NCBI GenBank assembly: GCA_039194995.1
Contig: JBCCVR010000112.1
Coordinates: 1-24,463 of the forward strand
DNA length: 24,463 nucleotides
Source of the DNA: CCY15215 sp039194995
Lineage (GTDB): Bacteria > Cyanobacteriota > Cyanobacteriia > Cyanobacteriales > Spirulinaceae
Direction: 5' to 3'
The notes beneath the pieces are model-generated. The model ran no database searches. It was not told the origin of the DNA and worked only from the letters and a program-made list of their open reading frames with translations. Each line of letters opens with the position of its first letter. Position 1 is the first letter of the stretch. Made by a program: the position numbers and the translations under genes. Shown piece after piece: positions 14,186 to 21,863 of the stretch.

Positions 14186-15118
14186 ATGATCGACGATCGA
14201 AAGCAGTCAGAAACAACCTTAGAACATCCAGAAGGGTCCTTAGATTCATCTGAAGATAAGGCGAAGGAAAATGACGCGACCCAAGCCGGCGCATCAGGAG
14301 GGAACACGCCTCCGGAGGGCGTTCAGGGCGAATCGGAACTCAATTCCCCCATCGAATCTGGGGCTTCTGACCCCCGCGACGAAAATCGAGAAGAACCGAC
14401 CTTAGACGCGCTCGAACTCAAAGATCTCGAAATTGGCGAGGTAGAAGGGGGTTCGGATTCGGGCGCACCCAAAGCCGGAGCCTCTCGGGGGGAAGGAAAC
14501 CAAACCGAGGCAGAAGCTCCTCCCCCTCACGTTCAAGCCGCCCAATTGCAAATTATGGAAGCCCTGCAACTGGAAATCGAGTCTCTCAAACAGCGACTGG
14601 CCAAGCAAACCGAACAAGCCGAATCCGTCAAGGCTCAATCGGTGAGAATTGCTGCCGATTTTGACAACTTTCGCAAGCGGACGCAAAAAGAGAAAGAAGA
14701 TCTCGAAGTGTTAGCAAAATGCAATACCATTAGCGAACTCTTACCCGTGGTGGATAACTTCGAGCGAGCGCGATCGCAAATTCGCCCGGCCAATGAAGGA
14801 GAAATGGGCATTCACAAAAGCTATCAAGGGGTCTATAAAAATTTAGTCGATTGTCTCAAGCGCTTGGGGGTATCCGCCATGCGACCCGAAGGCAAAGAAT
14901 TTGACCCCAATTACCACGAAGCTATGCTGCGAGAACAAACTGCCGAATACCCCGATGGTACCGTCATCGAACAATTGGTACGCGGTTACACCATCGGCGA
15001 TCGCATCCTGCGTCATGCTATGGTCAAAGTTGCCGCAGCCCCCGAAGAAGAAACAAATCCTTCAACTGAGGGTAATATAGACTCGAATTCGGACGGCGAA
15101 AGTCCATCCGAACAGTAA
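14186..15118 (+). CDS. grpE: Nucleotide exchange factor GrpE
   Basis: A 310-residue co-chaperone that releases ADP from DnaK. The conserved region runs from about 120 to 285: a long coiled coil (LEIESLKQRLAKQ to IAADFDNFRKRTQKEKE), LLPVVDNFERA (185-195), GVYKNLVDCLKRLGV, FDPNYHEAML (239-248) and the beta-domain GTVIEQLVRGYTIGDRILRHAMVKVA. It is longer than many bacterial GrpE proteins (about 190-250) because of a disordered acidic N-terminus of some 115 residues rich in Glu, Ser, Gly and Pro. AGGG precedes the ATG by four bases. It is the first gene of the grpE-dnaK-dnaJ cluster. The stop codon and last codons lie inside a heptamer tandem repeat. Confidence 0.95.
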   Translation: MIDDRKQSETTLEHPEGSLDSSEDKAKENDATQAGASGGNTPPEGVQGESELNSPIESGASDPRDENREEPTLDALELKDLEIGEVEGGSDSGAPKAGASRGEGNQTEAEAPPPHVQAAQLQIMEALQLEIESLKQRLAKQTEQAESVKAQSVRIAADFDNFRKRTQKEKEDLEVLAKCNTISELLPVVDNFERARSQIRPANEGEMGIHKSYQGVYKNLVDCLKRLGVSAMRPEGKEFDPNYHEAMLREQTAEYPDGTVIEQLVRGYTIGDRILRHAMVKVAAAPEEETNPSTEGNIDSNSDGESPSEQ

Positions 15119-15191
15119 ACAGGGAACAGTAAACAGGAAATGATTATCCAGTGCCAGAACTGGTAACTGATAACTGATAACTGATAACTGA
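15110..15191. repeat. Two heptamer tandem repeats between grpE and dnaK
   Basis: Two copies of the 14-base unit GAACAGTAAACAGG (15110-15123 and 15124-15137) start inside the end of grpE, whose TAA is part of the first copy. Four perfect copies of TAACTGA follow at 15164-15191. Rotated, the units read AACAGTA, AACAGGG and AACTGAT, all AACNNNN. Confidence 0.9.
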
Positions 15192-15233
15192 TTCACAAAC
15201 CAGTCTCTTGCACACTTATAAAACCCGATCGCT

Positions 15234-17213
15234 ATGGGAAAAGTCATCGGTATCGACCTAGGCACCACGAATAGTTGCGTTGCCGTTCTCGAAGGGGGAA
15301 AACCCATTGTCATTCAGAACAGCGAAGGGGGTCGCACGACCCCCAGTATGGTCGGTTTTGGCAAATCAGGGGAGCGTTTGGTCGGTCAGCTTGCCAAGCG
15401 TCAAGCCGTCACCAACGCCGAAAACACCGTCTACAGTATCAAGCGCTTTATCGGTCGTCGTTGGGACGATACCGAAGCAGAGCGCTCTCGCGTGCCTTAC
15501 AAATGCGTCAAAGGTCGGGATGAAACGGTAGACGTACAGATTCGCGGCAAAAATTACACGCCCCAAGAAATCTCGGCCATGATTTTGCAAAAGCTCAAAA
15601 CCGATGCCGAGCAATTCTTGGGAGAACCCGTGACTCAAGCTGTCATCACCGTTCCGGCATATTTTACCGATGCCCAACGACAGGCGACGAAAGATTCGGG
15701 AACCATTGCTGGTTTAGAAGTCCTGCGCATTATCAACGAGCCGACGGCAGCATCTCTGGCCTATGGGATGGAAAAACAAGACCAAGATCAACACATTCTT
15801 GTATTTGACTTGGGCGGCGGGACCTTTGACGTTTCCATTCTCCAACTCGGAGATGGGGTCTTTGAGGTCAAAGCAACTTCTGGCAACAACCACCTCGGGG
15901 GCGACGATTTCGATAATGCGATCGTGCGCTGGATGATCGATAACTTCAGAGAACAAGAAGGGGTCGATCTCGATGGGGATAAAATGGCATTGCAACGCCT
16001 GAGAGAGGCGGCAGAAAAAGCGAAAATTGAACTTTCCAGCGTTGGCAGCACCTCCATTAACCTGCCCTTCATCACTGCCGATGAAACGGGTCCGAAGCAT
16101 TTAGAAACGGATCTGGCGCGATCGAAATTTGAAGAACTCGCCCTCGAACTGATCAAAGGCACGGTTCTTCCCGTCAAACAGGCGCTTAAAGATAGCGACC
16201 TCAAACCCGGCGAAATTGATCGCATTATCATGGTGGGCGGTTCTACCCGCATTCCCTCCATCGGCAAAGCCATTCGCAAATTCTTCAACAAAGAACCCGA
16301 TCGCTCCGTCAATCCAGATGAAGCCGTCGCCCTCGGAGCGGCCATTCAAGCTGGGGTTTTGGGGGGAGAAGTCGAAGATTTATTGCTGCTCGATGTAACG
16401 CCCTTATCCTTGGGCATTGAAACCCTGGGAGAAGTCTTTACGAAAATCATCGATCGCAATACCACCATTCCCACCAGTAAATCTCAAGTTTTTTCCACGG
16501 CGATCGACGGTCAAACCTCCGTGGAAATTCACGTTCTCCAAGGAGAGCGGGCCATGGCGCGGGATAATAAGAGCTTGGGCAAATTTCTCCTGACGGGGAT
16601 TTTACCCGCCCCTCGCGGCGTACCGCAAATCGAAGTCAGTTTTGAGATTGACGTGAATGGAATTTTGCGAGTCGGCGCTCAAGATAAAGCCACCGGGAAA
16701 GAACAAAGCGTCAGCATCACCAATACAGGGGGTTTGAGTTCCTCAGAAGTCGAAAAAATGCGGGCAGAAGCCGATCGCTATGCCGAACAAGACCGTCGGC
16801 GCATGGAATTGGTAGACTTGAGAAATCAGGCCGACAGCATCGCCTATACCCACGACACCACCCTGAAAGAGAATGCCGATTTGATTCGCGAAGATCTGAA
16901 AGTGAGGGCAGCAGAAAAACGAACGGTTTTAAATGCTGCTCTTGAAGATAACGCCCTCAGCCTCGAGGAAATCAAAGAAAGCCTCGAGGAATTCAAACAA
17001 GCCGTTTTAGCCGTGGGAACTGACTTGTATAATCGCGCCAATCAAGGCACGAGCGAAGAGTTCGAACGGGTGGAAGAAGCGGAAATGCCCGCAAGCGAAC
17101 AGCCGACTGAAATTGTCAGCGACGAAGGAGAAGAAGTTGAAGAAGACGAATTCACCTTTGATTTTGACGATGACGAGCAAGATGGGGAAACGGACTACGA
17201 ACCCGTAGATTGA
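15234..17213 (+). CDS. dnaK: Hsp70 chaperone DnaK (DnaK2 type)
   Basis: A 659-residue Hsp70 that binds and refolds unfolded proteins with GrpE and DnaJ. Seen are the phosphate-1 motif GIDLGTTNS (6-14), phosphate-2 FDLGGGTFDVS (191-201), NEPTAASLAYG (168-178), the adenosine motif IMVGGSTRIP and the interdomain linker DLLLLDVTPLSLGIE. The substrate-binding domain and helical lid follow. The sequence resembles cyanobacterial DnaK2, the essential heat-inducible paralogue, more than DnaK1 or DnaK3; this is from memory of family sequences. The C-terminal tail of about 50 residues is extremely acidic (EEVEEDEFTFDFDDDE) and ends DYEPVD. A TATAAA at 15217-15222 just before the ATG has no good -35 box, so transcription probably comes mainly from upstream of grpE. 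Confidence 0.96.
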   Translation: MGKVIGIDLGTTNSCVAVLEGGKPIVIQNSEGGRTTPSMVGFGKSGERLVGQLAKRQAVTNAENTVYSIKRFIGRRWDDTEAERSRVPYKCVKGRDETVDVQIRGKNYTPQEISAMILQKLKTDAEQFLGEPVTQAVITVPAYFTDAQRQATKDSGTIAGLEVLRIINEPTAASLAYGMEKQDQDQHILVFDLGGGTFDVSILQLGDGVFEVKATSGNNHLGGDDFDNAIVRWMIDNFREQEGVDLDGDKMALQRLREAAEKAKIELSSVGSTSINLPFITADETGPKHLETDLARSKFEELALELIKGTVLPVKQALKDSDLKPGEIDRIIMVGGSTRIPSIGKAIRKFFNKEPDRSVNPDEAVALGAAIQAGVLGGEVEDLLLLDVTPLSLGIETLGEVFTKIIDRNTTIPTSKSQVFSTAIDGQTSVEIHVLQGERAMARDNKSLGKFLLTGILPAPRGVPQIEVSFEIDVNGILRVGAQDKATGKEQSVSITNTGGLSSSEVEKMRAEADRYAEQDRRRMELVDLRNQADSIAYTHDTTLKENADLIREDLKVRAAEKRTVLNAALEDNALSLEEIKESLEEFKQAVLAVGTDLYNRANQGTSEEFERVEEAEMPASEQPTEIVSDEGEEVEEDEFTFDFDDDEQDGETDYEPVD

Positions 17214-17246
17214 TTTCTCAATCCCTCGCGGGATCAATCGTTGATT

Positions 17247-17274
17247 GATAATGGATAATGGATAATTAATAATT
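17247..17274. repeat. Heptamer tandem repeat between dnaK and dnaJ
   Basis: GATAATG, GATAATG, GATAATT and AATAATT follow each other at 17247, 17254, 17261 and 17268. Two copies are perfect and two degenerate. It lies in the 90-base spacer before dnaJ. Confidence 0.75.
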
Positions 17275-17303
17275 AAAATTGCACACCCAATCGATCGGCA
17301 CCT

Positions 17304-18440
17304 ATGGCAGGCGACTACTACGAAATTCTCAATATCTCCCGCGATGCCAGTCCAGATGACATCAAGCGCGCATACCGCCGCCTCGCGCGGAAATATCATC
17401 CGGATGTCAACAAAGAACCGGGAGCGGAAGACCGATTCAAAGAAGTCAATCGCGCTCACGAAGTCCTCTCCGACCCAGAAATGAAAGCGAGATACGATCG
17501 CTTTGGCGAACAGGGCGTAGCGGGAGGTGCCGGCGGCTTCTCGGACTTTGGAGATGTGGGAGGTTTCGCCGACATTTTCGAGACGATCTTTAGCGGTTTT
17601 GGCGGTGGCGGCGCACCGGGGGGAACGACCCAGCGCCGACGCAGCGGCCCCGTGCGGGGGGATGACCTGCGACTCGATTTGAAATTAGAGTTTCGCGAAG
17701 CCATTTTTGGTGGAGAAAAAGAAATCCGCATCCCCCACCTCGAAACTTGTCAAACCTGTAACGCGACTGGGGCCAAACCGGGAACGGGGGTAAAAACCTG
17801 TCAAACCTGCAACGGCACGGGTCAGGTGCGCCGGGCAACGCGCACCCCTTTTGGCAGTTTTGCCCAAGTTTCGGTTTGTCCCACCTGTAATGGGGAAGGA
17901 CAAGTCATCGAAGAGAAATGCGAGACCTGTAGCGGTGTCGGTCGCATCCAAGTCACGAAAAAGTTAAAAATTACTATTCCCCAAGGGGTAGATAACGGCA
18001 CGCGCTTGCGGGTCGCCCGAGAGGGAGATGCAGGATTGCGAAATGGTGCGCCTGGAGATTTATACGTTTATCTCTTCGTCGAAGAAGATAAGGAGTTTAA
18101 ACGGGATGGCGTGAATATCCTATCAGAAATTACGTTGAGTTATTTACAAGCGATTCTCGGCTGTCAAATCCCGGTCAATACCGTAGATGGCGAAACAGAA
18201 TTAACTGTGCCTCCAGGGACGCAACCCAATACCGTTCTAACCTTAGAGGATCGCGGCGTACCCCGTTTGGGCAATCCCGTCAGTCGCGGCGATCACTTAA
18301 TTACGGTCAAGATTGATATTCCCACGCGAGTGAGTGCCGAAGAGCGGGAATTATTAGAGCAATTGGCAAAAATTCGCGGTGAAGCAGCAGGCAAAGAAGG
18401 TGGATTAGAAGGCTTCTTAGGAAAAATGTTTCGCGGCTAA
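17304..18440 (+). CDS. dnaJ: Chaperone protein DnaJ (Hsp40, type I)
   Basis: A 378-residue full-length DnaJ that delivers unfolded substrates to DnaK and stimulates its ATPase. Domains in order: J domain (1-70) with HPD at 32-34; Gly/Phe-rich linker (about 71-118, GGAGGFSDFGDVGGF); zinc-finger domain with four CxxCxxxG units (C149/C152, C166/C169, C192/C195, C206/C209); and the C-terminal substrate-binding domains (VDNGTRLRVAREGDAG, VPPGTQPNTVLTLEDRGVPR). The first zinc unit reads CQTCNATG, with Ala in place of the usual first Gly. It follows dnaK by 90 bases and ends just before the heptamer repeat that leads into the TusA-like gene. Confidence 0.96.
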   Translation: MAGDYYEILNISRDASPDDIKRAYRRLARKYHPDVNKEPGAEDRFKEVNRAHEVLSDPEMKARYDRFGEQGVAGGAGGFSDFGDVGGFADIFETIFSGFGGGGAPGGTTQRRRSGPVRGDDLRLDLKLEFREAIFGGEKEIRIPHLETCQTCNATGAKPGTGVKTCQTCNGTGQVRRATRTPFGSFAQVSVCPTCNGEGQVIEEKCETCSGVGRIQVTKKLKITIPQGVDNGTRLRVAREGDAGLRNGAPGDLYVYLFVEEDKEFKRDGVNILSEITLSYLQAILGCQIPVNTVDGETELTVPPGTQPNTVLTLEDRGVPRLGNPVSRGDHLITVKIDIPTRVSAEERELLEQLAKIRGEAAGKEGGLEGFLGKMFRG

Positions 18441-18450
18441 CCTTTTCAAT

Positions 18451-18478
18451 GAACAACGAACAATGAGCAATGAACAAT
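18451..18478. repeat. Heptamer tandem repeat spanning the start of the TusA-like gene
   Basis: GAACAAC, GAACAAT, GAGCAAT and GAACAAT follow at 18451, 18458, 18465 and 18472. The third and fourth copies are translated as the first codons of the next gene. Two further units ACAACCA lie at 18515 and 18522 inside the same gene. Confidence 0.88.
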
Positions 18479-18741
18479 TACTAACCAACAATACTTCGAC
18501 TTCGCTCAGTGCAGACAACCAACAACCAACAATTCTAGATTTACGAGGAACTCCCTGTCCGATTAATTTTGTACGGACTAAATTGCGTTTAGAGCAAATG
18601 GAGTCGGGGAAGCTCTTGGAAGTTTGGCTCGATCGCGGCGAACCCATAGAACAAGTCCCCGATAGCTTGGTCATGGCAGGTTACGTGATTGAAGCCAAGG
18701 AAGACCGTTCGGAATATTTTGCCTTGCAGGTGAGGAGTTAG
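18463..18741 (+). CDS. TusA/SirA-family sulfur-carrier-like protein
   Basis: A 92-residue protein whose residues 24-92 (ILDLRGTPCPINFVRTKLRLEQM) match the TusA fold. The family passes persulfide sulfur on the first Cys of CPxP; here the site reads C32-P-I-N, so the catalytic Cys is kept but the second Pro is lost. Residues 1-23 are low-complexity (MSNEQLLTNNTSTSLSADNQ) and encoded by heptamer repeats and the short repeat-like stretch ACTTCGACTTCGCTCAGT. No alternative ATG exists before the conserved core, so this extension is probably translated. There is no visible ribosome-binding site. It lies between dnaJ and rsgA in the same direction, suggesting an operon; the actual sulfur acceptor is unknown. 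Confidence 0.85.
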   Translation: MSNEQLLTNNTSTSLSADNQQPTILDLRGTPCPINFVRTKLRLEQMESGKLLEVWLDRGEPIEQVPDSLVMAGYVIEAKEDRSEYFALQVRS

Positions 18742-18744
18742 ATT

Positions 18745-18762
18745 ATGAATAGCAATCGATGA
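18745..18762 (+). promoter_or_regulatory. Five-codon leader minigene coupled to rsgA
   Basis: ATG AAT AGC AAT CGA TGA encodes MNSNR. AGGAG at 18733-18737 lies seven bases before its ATG, whereas rsgA has no such site of its own. The minigene stop overlaps the rsgA start as ATGA (18759-18762), so ribosomes loading here could re-initiate on rsgA. The function is inferred from layout. Confidence 0.45.
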
Positions 18763-19796
18763 AGATGTTGGGAACGGTAGTTGCCATTCAGGCGAATTTT
18801 TATCGCGTGCGCTTGAATGAATCTTGGGAAGGACATCAGTATTTATTGTGTACGCGGCGATCGCGTTTAAAGAAGCTCGGTCAGAAAGTTATGGTGGGCG
18901 ATCGCGTCGAGATAGAGAATCCAGATCGACAAGACGGACGGGGAGCGATCGCGGCAATTTCACCCCGCAAAACTCTTTTACAACGCCCTCCCGTGGCCAA
19001 TGCCGACCAAATCTTACTCCTCTTTGCCCTAGAAGAACCTACCCTCGATCCTTGGCAATTGAGCCGTTTCCTCGTTCAAGCCGAATCTACTTCCCTTACG
19101 CCACAATTGTGCCTCAATAAAAGCGATCTAATTGCAGAAGAAGAGAGACGAGATTGGCAGAGGAGACTTGAAAAGTGGGGCTACAATCCGATTTTTCTGA
19201 GCGTCCTGCAAGGAGAGGGATTAGAACGATTGGGGCAAATTTTAGCAGACCGAATTACCATTGTTGCCGGGCCTTCAGGAGTAGGAAAATCGAGTTTGAT
19301 CGGCAAACTCATTCCCGATATTCAGTTGCGCGTGGGAGAAGTTTCGGGTAAATTGCAGCGCGGTCGCCATACCACCCGTCATGTTGAGTTATTTGAGTTA
19401 CCCGAGGGGGGTCTGTTAGCCGATAGTCCGGGATTTAACAAACCCGATTTAACTTGTGATGCCGTCCAACTCACGCAATATTTCCCGGAAATGCGATCGC
19501 GAGAGCAATCCTGTCAGTTCCGCAATTGCTTGCACCGAGACGAGCCAAATTGTTCGATTCGGGGAGATTGGGAACGATACGAGCATTATCTTGTATTTTT
19601 GGAAGAAACTCTCGCACGGGCAGAATTTTTGCAGCAACAACCCGATGAAGAAGCAACAGTCAAATTAAAAATCAGGGGTTCGGGAAAGCGAGAGTACGAG
19701 CCGAGATTGGAGAGTAAAAAATATCGCCGTCAGTCCCGTCGCCTTCGTCATCAAACGCTTCAGGAGCTAGTTGAAGAAGCAGAAGTTGAAGATTGA
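18759..19796 (+). CDS. rsgA: Ribosome small-subunit-dependent GTPase A (RsgA/YjeQ)
   Basis: A 345-residue circularly permuted GTPase that checks late 30S subunit maturation. An N-terminal OB domain (1-75) is followed by the permuted G motifs: G4 NKSD (120-123), G1 GPSGVGKSS (171-179), G2 in GRHTTR (202-207) and G3 DSPG (222-225). The C-terminal zinc site is C252, C257, H259, C265 with the expected C-x4-C-x-H-x5-C spacing. The last 45 residues are basic and then acidic. The ATG at 18759 overlaps a five-codon minigene; an ATG two codons later is an alternative. The last 37 bases overlap the end of the convergent retropepsin-like gene. Confidence 0.95.
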   Translation: MKMLGTVVAIQANFYRVRLNESWEGHQYLLCTRRSRLKKLGQKVMVGDRVEIENPDRQDGRGAIAAISPRKTLLQRPPVANADQILLLFALEEPTLDPWQLSRFLVQAESTSLTPQLCLNKSDLIAEEERRDWQRRLEKWGYNPIFLSVLQGEGLERLGQILADRITIVAGPSGVGKSSLIGKLIPDIQLRVGEVSGKLQRGRHTTRHVELFELPEGGLLADSPGFNKPDLTCDAVQLTQYFPEMRSREQSCQFRNCLHRDEPNCSIRGDWERYEHYLVFLEETLARAEFLQQQPDEEATVKLKIRGSGKREYEPRLESKKYRRQSRRLRHQTLQELVEEAEVED

Positions 19797-20434
19797 TCGA
19801 GGCTTTTACCCTGTCGTTCTTGTTCTCGCCAAGTAAAAACTATTTTCTCTTCTGCCTGACGAAATTCAATATTGAAGCGATCGAAAACATCTTCTCGACC
19901 CAAAAGCATGATATCTGCGGTTTCGTTTTGTATCCAAGCAACCGGTGCTTTAAATTGATACCCGTCAATTGAAAATTCAATCCGTCGCAAAACATACTCT
20001 ACTGCACCTCCCAATGTTTGCCCGACTAAAATTTCTTCGCGATCGGCTAAAGCAAATCCTAAGTTTTTGCCGATTTGAAACGAAACAACGCTAAAATCTG
20101 CCCCTGAATCAACTAACATCGTTAAATTAACTTCTCGCTCTTGATTCCGTAAATCGACTGAATAATTAGGTTGCCATTCATGACGGCTAACAGTACGAAA
20201 ATAAATCGGTAAAATGACAATTGAGCCTGTAAATCCGGGAACCACATAAATTGAATAGACAACACCTGCGGCATCTGCTTCTTTGATGACAGTTTGTAAA
20301 TCTTGGTTGACGGCAATAATTCCATCGCCGTTGTAAGCAACATATTGATGAGCGTATTTTTGTAAATCTCGGAGATTGCGATTGAGCCATTTCAACATGC
20401 GATCGCGTTCTTCTGGAGGAATATTAGCAGTCAT
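19760..20434 (-). CDS. Retropepsin-like aspartic protease domain protein
   Basis: A 224-residue protein of two parts. Residues about 10-60 (LQKYAHQYVAYNGDGIIAVNQDLQTVIKEADAAGV) resemble the small DUF5678 domain. Residues 92-200 form a single-copy retropepsin fold: VDSGADFSVVS carries the catalytic Asp109 in a DSGA motif, and IMLLGREDVFDRFNIEF matches the hydrophobic-hydrophobic-G element before the closing strand. Retropepsins work as homodimers, so this would be a dimeric soluble protease. The Ser/Thr tail (SSTSASSTSS) is encoded by DNA that also codes the end of rsgA on the other strand, a 37-base tail-to-tail overlap. The ATG at 20432-20434 is used. The gene is divergent from the aminotransferase. 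Substrate unknown. Confidence 0.78.
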   Translation of the reverse strand: MTANIPPEERDRMLKWLNRNLRDLQKYAHQYVAYNGDGIIAVNQDLQTVIKEADAAGVVYSIYVVPGFTGSIVILPIYFRTVSRHEWQPNYSVDLRNQEREVNLTMLVDSGADFSVVSFQIGKNLGFALADREEILVGQTLGGAVEYVLRRIEFSIDGYQFKAPVAWIQNETADIMLLGREDVFDRFNIEFRQAEEKIVFTWREQERQGKSLDQSSTSASSTSS

Positions 20435-20568
20435 GTCGGGAAAGATAAACGATGGGCGAGGAGAGAATGATAAATTATATTACTTTTTCTTTATTATATG
20501 CCGAGGGAGTTACGATAACCGTTAAAATACGTTGCATCTTGTATCCTTCACAACTTCAAGATTTACCG
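20435..20568. other. Divergent spacer between the retropepsin-like gene and avtA
   Basis: AT-rich, with TTATTATAT near 20489-20497 and TAAAAT near 20524, but no -35 box at good spacing for either. An ATG at 20452 is in frame with avtA; it would add 39 residues without family similarity. Confidence 0.3.
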
Positions 20569-21837
20569 ATGGCACTCAATCTCTCTCAATTTGGTCAGCG
20601 AATGTCTCAACGCACGGGAGTGCGAGAGATTATGAAAGATATTATTGAGACTTTAAGAGCGGGGAAAGGGCAAGAATTTATTAATTTGAGCGCGGGAAAT
20701 CCAGTAATTTTGCCGGAAATCGAACAATTATGGCGAGATTGTACGGCAGAACTATTAGCAGATGGCGACTATGGAGAAGTGGTTTGTCGCTATGGAATGT
20801 CCCAAGGATATGCACCTTTAATTGAAGCGATCGCAGAAGATTTTAACCAACGCTATAACTTAAATTTAAGCGAGCGAAATATTTTAATTTCACCGGGTTC
20901 TCAGGCACTCTATTTTTATGCTGCAAATGCTTTTGGCGGTTATAGTCCCGATGGAAAACTCAAGCAGGTTATTTTACCCTTAAATCCCGATTATACGGGT
21001 TATGGCGGCGTAAGTTTATTTCCCGAAGCCGTTATTGCTTATCAACCCAATCTAGAGATAGAAGAAAAGGCACACCGTTTTAAATACCACCCCAATTTAA
21101 ACCAAGTCAAAATAGACGAACAAACAGGATGCGTTATCTTTTCTCGTCCGTGCAATCCAACGGGAAATGTTTTGAGCGATCGCGAAGTCGAAACAATTGC
21201 CGAGTTAGCCAAACCTTACAATGTTCCCGTGTTTATTGATTCTGCTTATGCACCCCCCTATCCAGCTTTAAACTTTACGGAAATGCGTCCGATTTTGGGA
21301 GACAATATCGTGCATTGTTTGAGTTTATCGAAGGCAGGTTTGCCGGGGGAGAGAATTGGCGTTGCGATCGCCAGTCCAGAAATTATCGATATTCTCGATG
21401 GGTTTCAGAATAATAGCTGCATTCACTCTCCTCGTTACGGACAGGCGATCGCGGCAAAGGCGATCGCGTCGGGACGTTTAGCAGAACTGTCAAAAACCAT
21501 CATTCGCCCCCATTATCAACAAAAACTGGAGGTTTTAGAGACTACTTTAGAGGCAGCATTACCGCAAGATTTACCATGGTTTTTGCATCGTGGCGAAGGT
21601 TCGGTTTTTGCGTGGTTGTGGTTGCAAAATTTACCGATTACGGATTTGGATTTGTACCAAAAGTTAAAGGAAACAGGAGTCATTCTCGTACCGGGATCTA
21701 CCTTTTTCCCCGGTTTGCAGGAGGAGTGGGAACACAAACACCAATGCTTGCGGATTAGTTTAACGGCGACACCGGAGGATATTGTTAAAGGGATGAAGAA
21801 ACTGGCAGAAGCAATCGTGCGAGTTTATTCTCGGTAA
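20569..21837 (+). CDS. avtA: Valine--pyruvate aminotransferase-like PLP enzyme
   Basis: A 422-residue fold-type I aminotransferase close in length and sequence to E. coli AvtA, which interconverts valine plus pyruvate and 2-oxoisovalerate plus alanine in the cytoplasm. Matching segments include FGQRMSQRTGVREIM at the start, SAGNPVILPEI, FSRPCNPTGNV (191-201), VFIDSAYAPPYP with PLP-binding Asp224, and SLSKAGLPGERIG with the Schiff-base Lys255. Near the C-terminus VPGSTFFPGL and HQCLRIS contain the carboxylate-binding Arg. The start at 20569 (MALNLSQFGQ) aligns with the AvtA N-terminus; the longer reading from 20452 is rejected. Substrate preference is taken from the family and could differ. 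Confidence 0.9.
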   Translation: MALNLSQFGQRMSQRTGVREIMKDIIETLRAGKGQEFINLSAGNPVILPEIEQLWRDCTAELLADGDYGEVVCRYGMSQGYAPLIEAIAEDFNQRYNLNLSERNILISPGSQALYFYAANAFGGYSPDGKLKQVILPLNPDYTGYGGVSLFPEAVIAYQPNLEIEEKAHRFKYHPNLNQVKIDEQTGCVIFSRPCNPTGNVLSDREVETIAELAKPYNVPVFIDSAYAPPYPALNFTEMRPILGDNIVHCLSLSKAGLPGERIGVAIASPEIIDILDGFQNNSCIHSPRYGQAIAAKAIASGRLAELSKTIIRPHYQQKLEVLETTLEAALPQDLPWFLHRGEGSVFAWLWLQNLPITDLDLYQKLKETGVILVPGSTFFPGLQEEWEHKHQCLRISLTATPEDIVKGMKKLAEAIVRVYSR

Positions 21838-21863
21838 GTTATTTTTGAGTCAGTGAAGACAAA

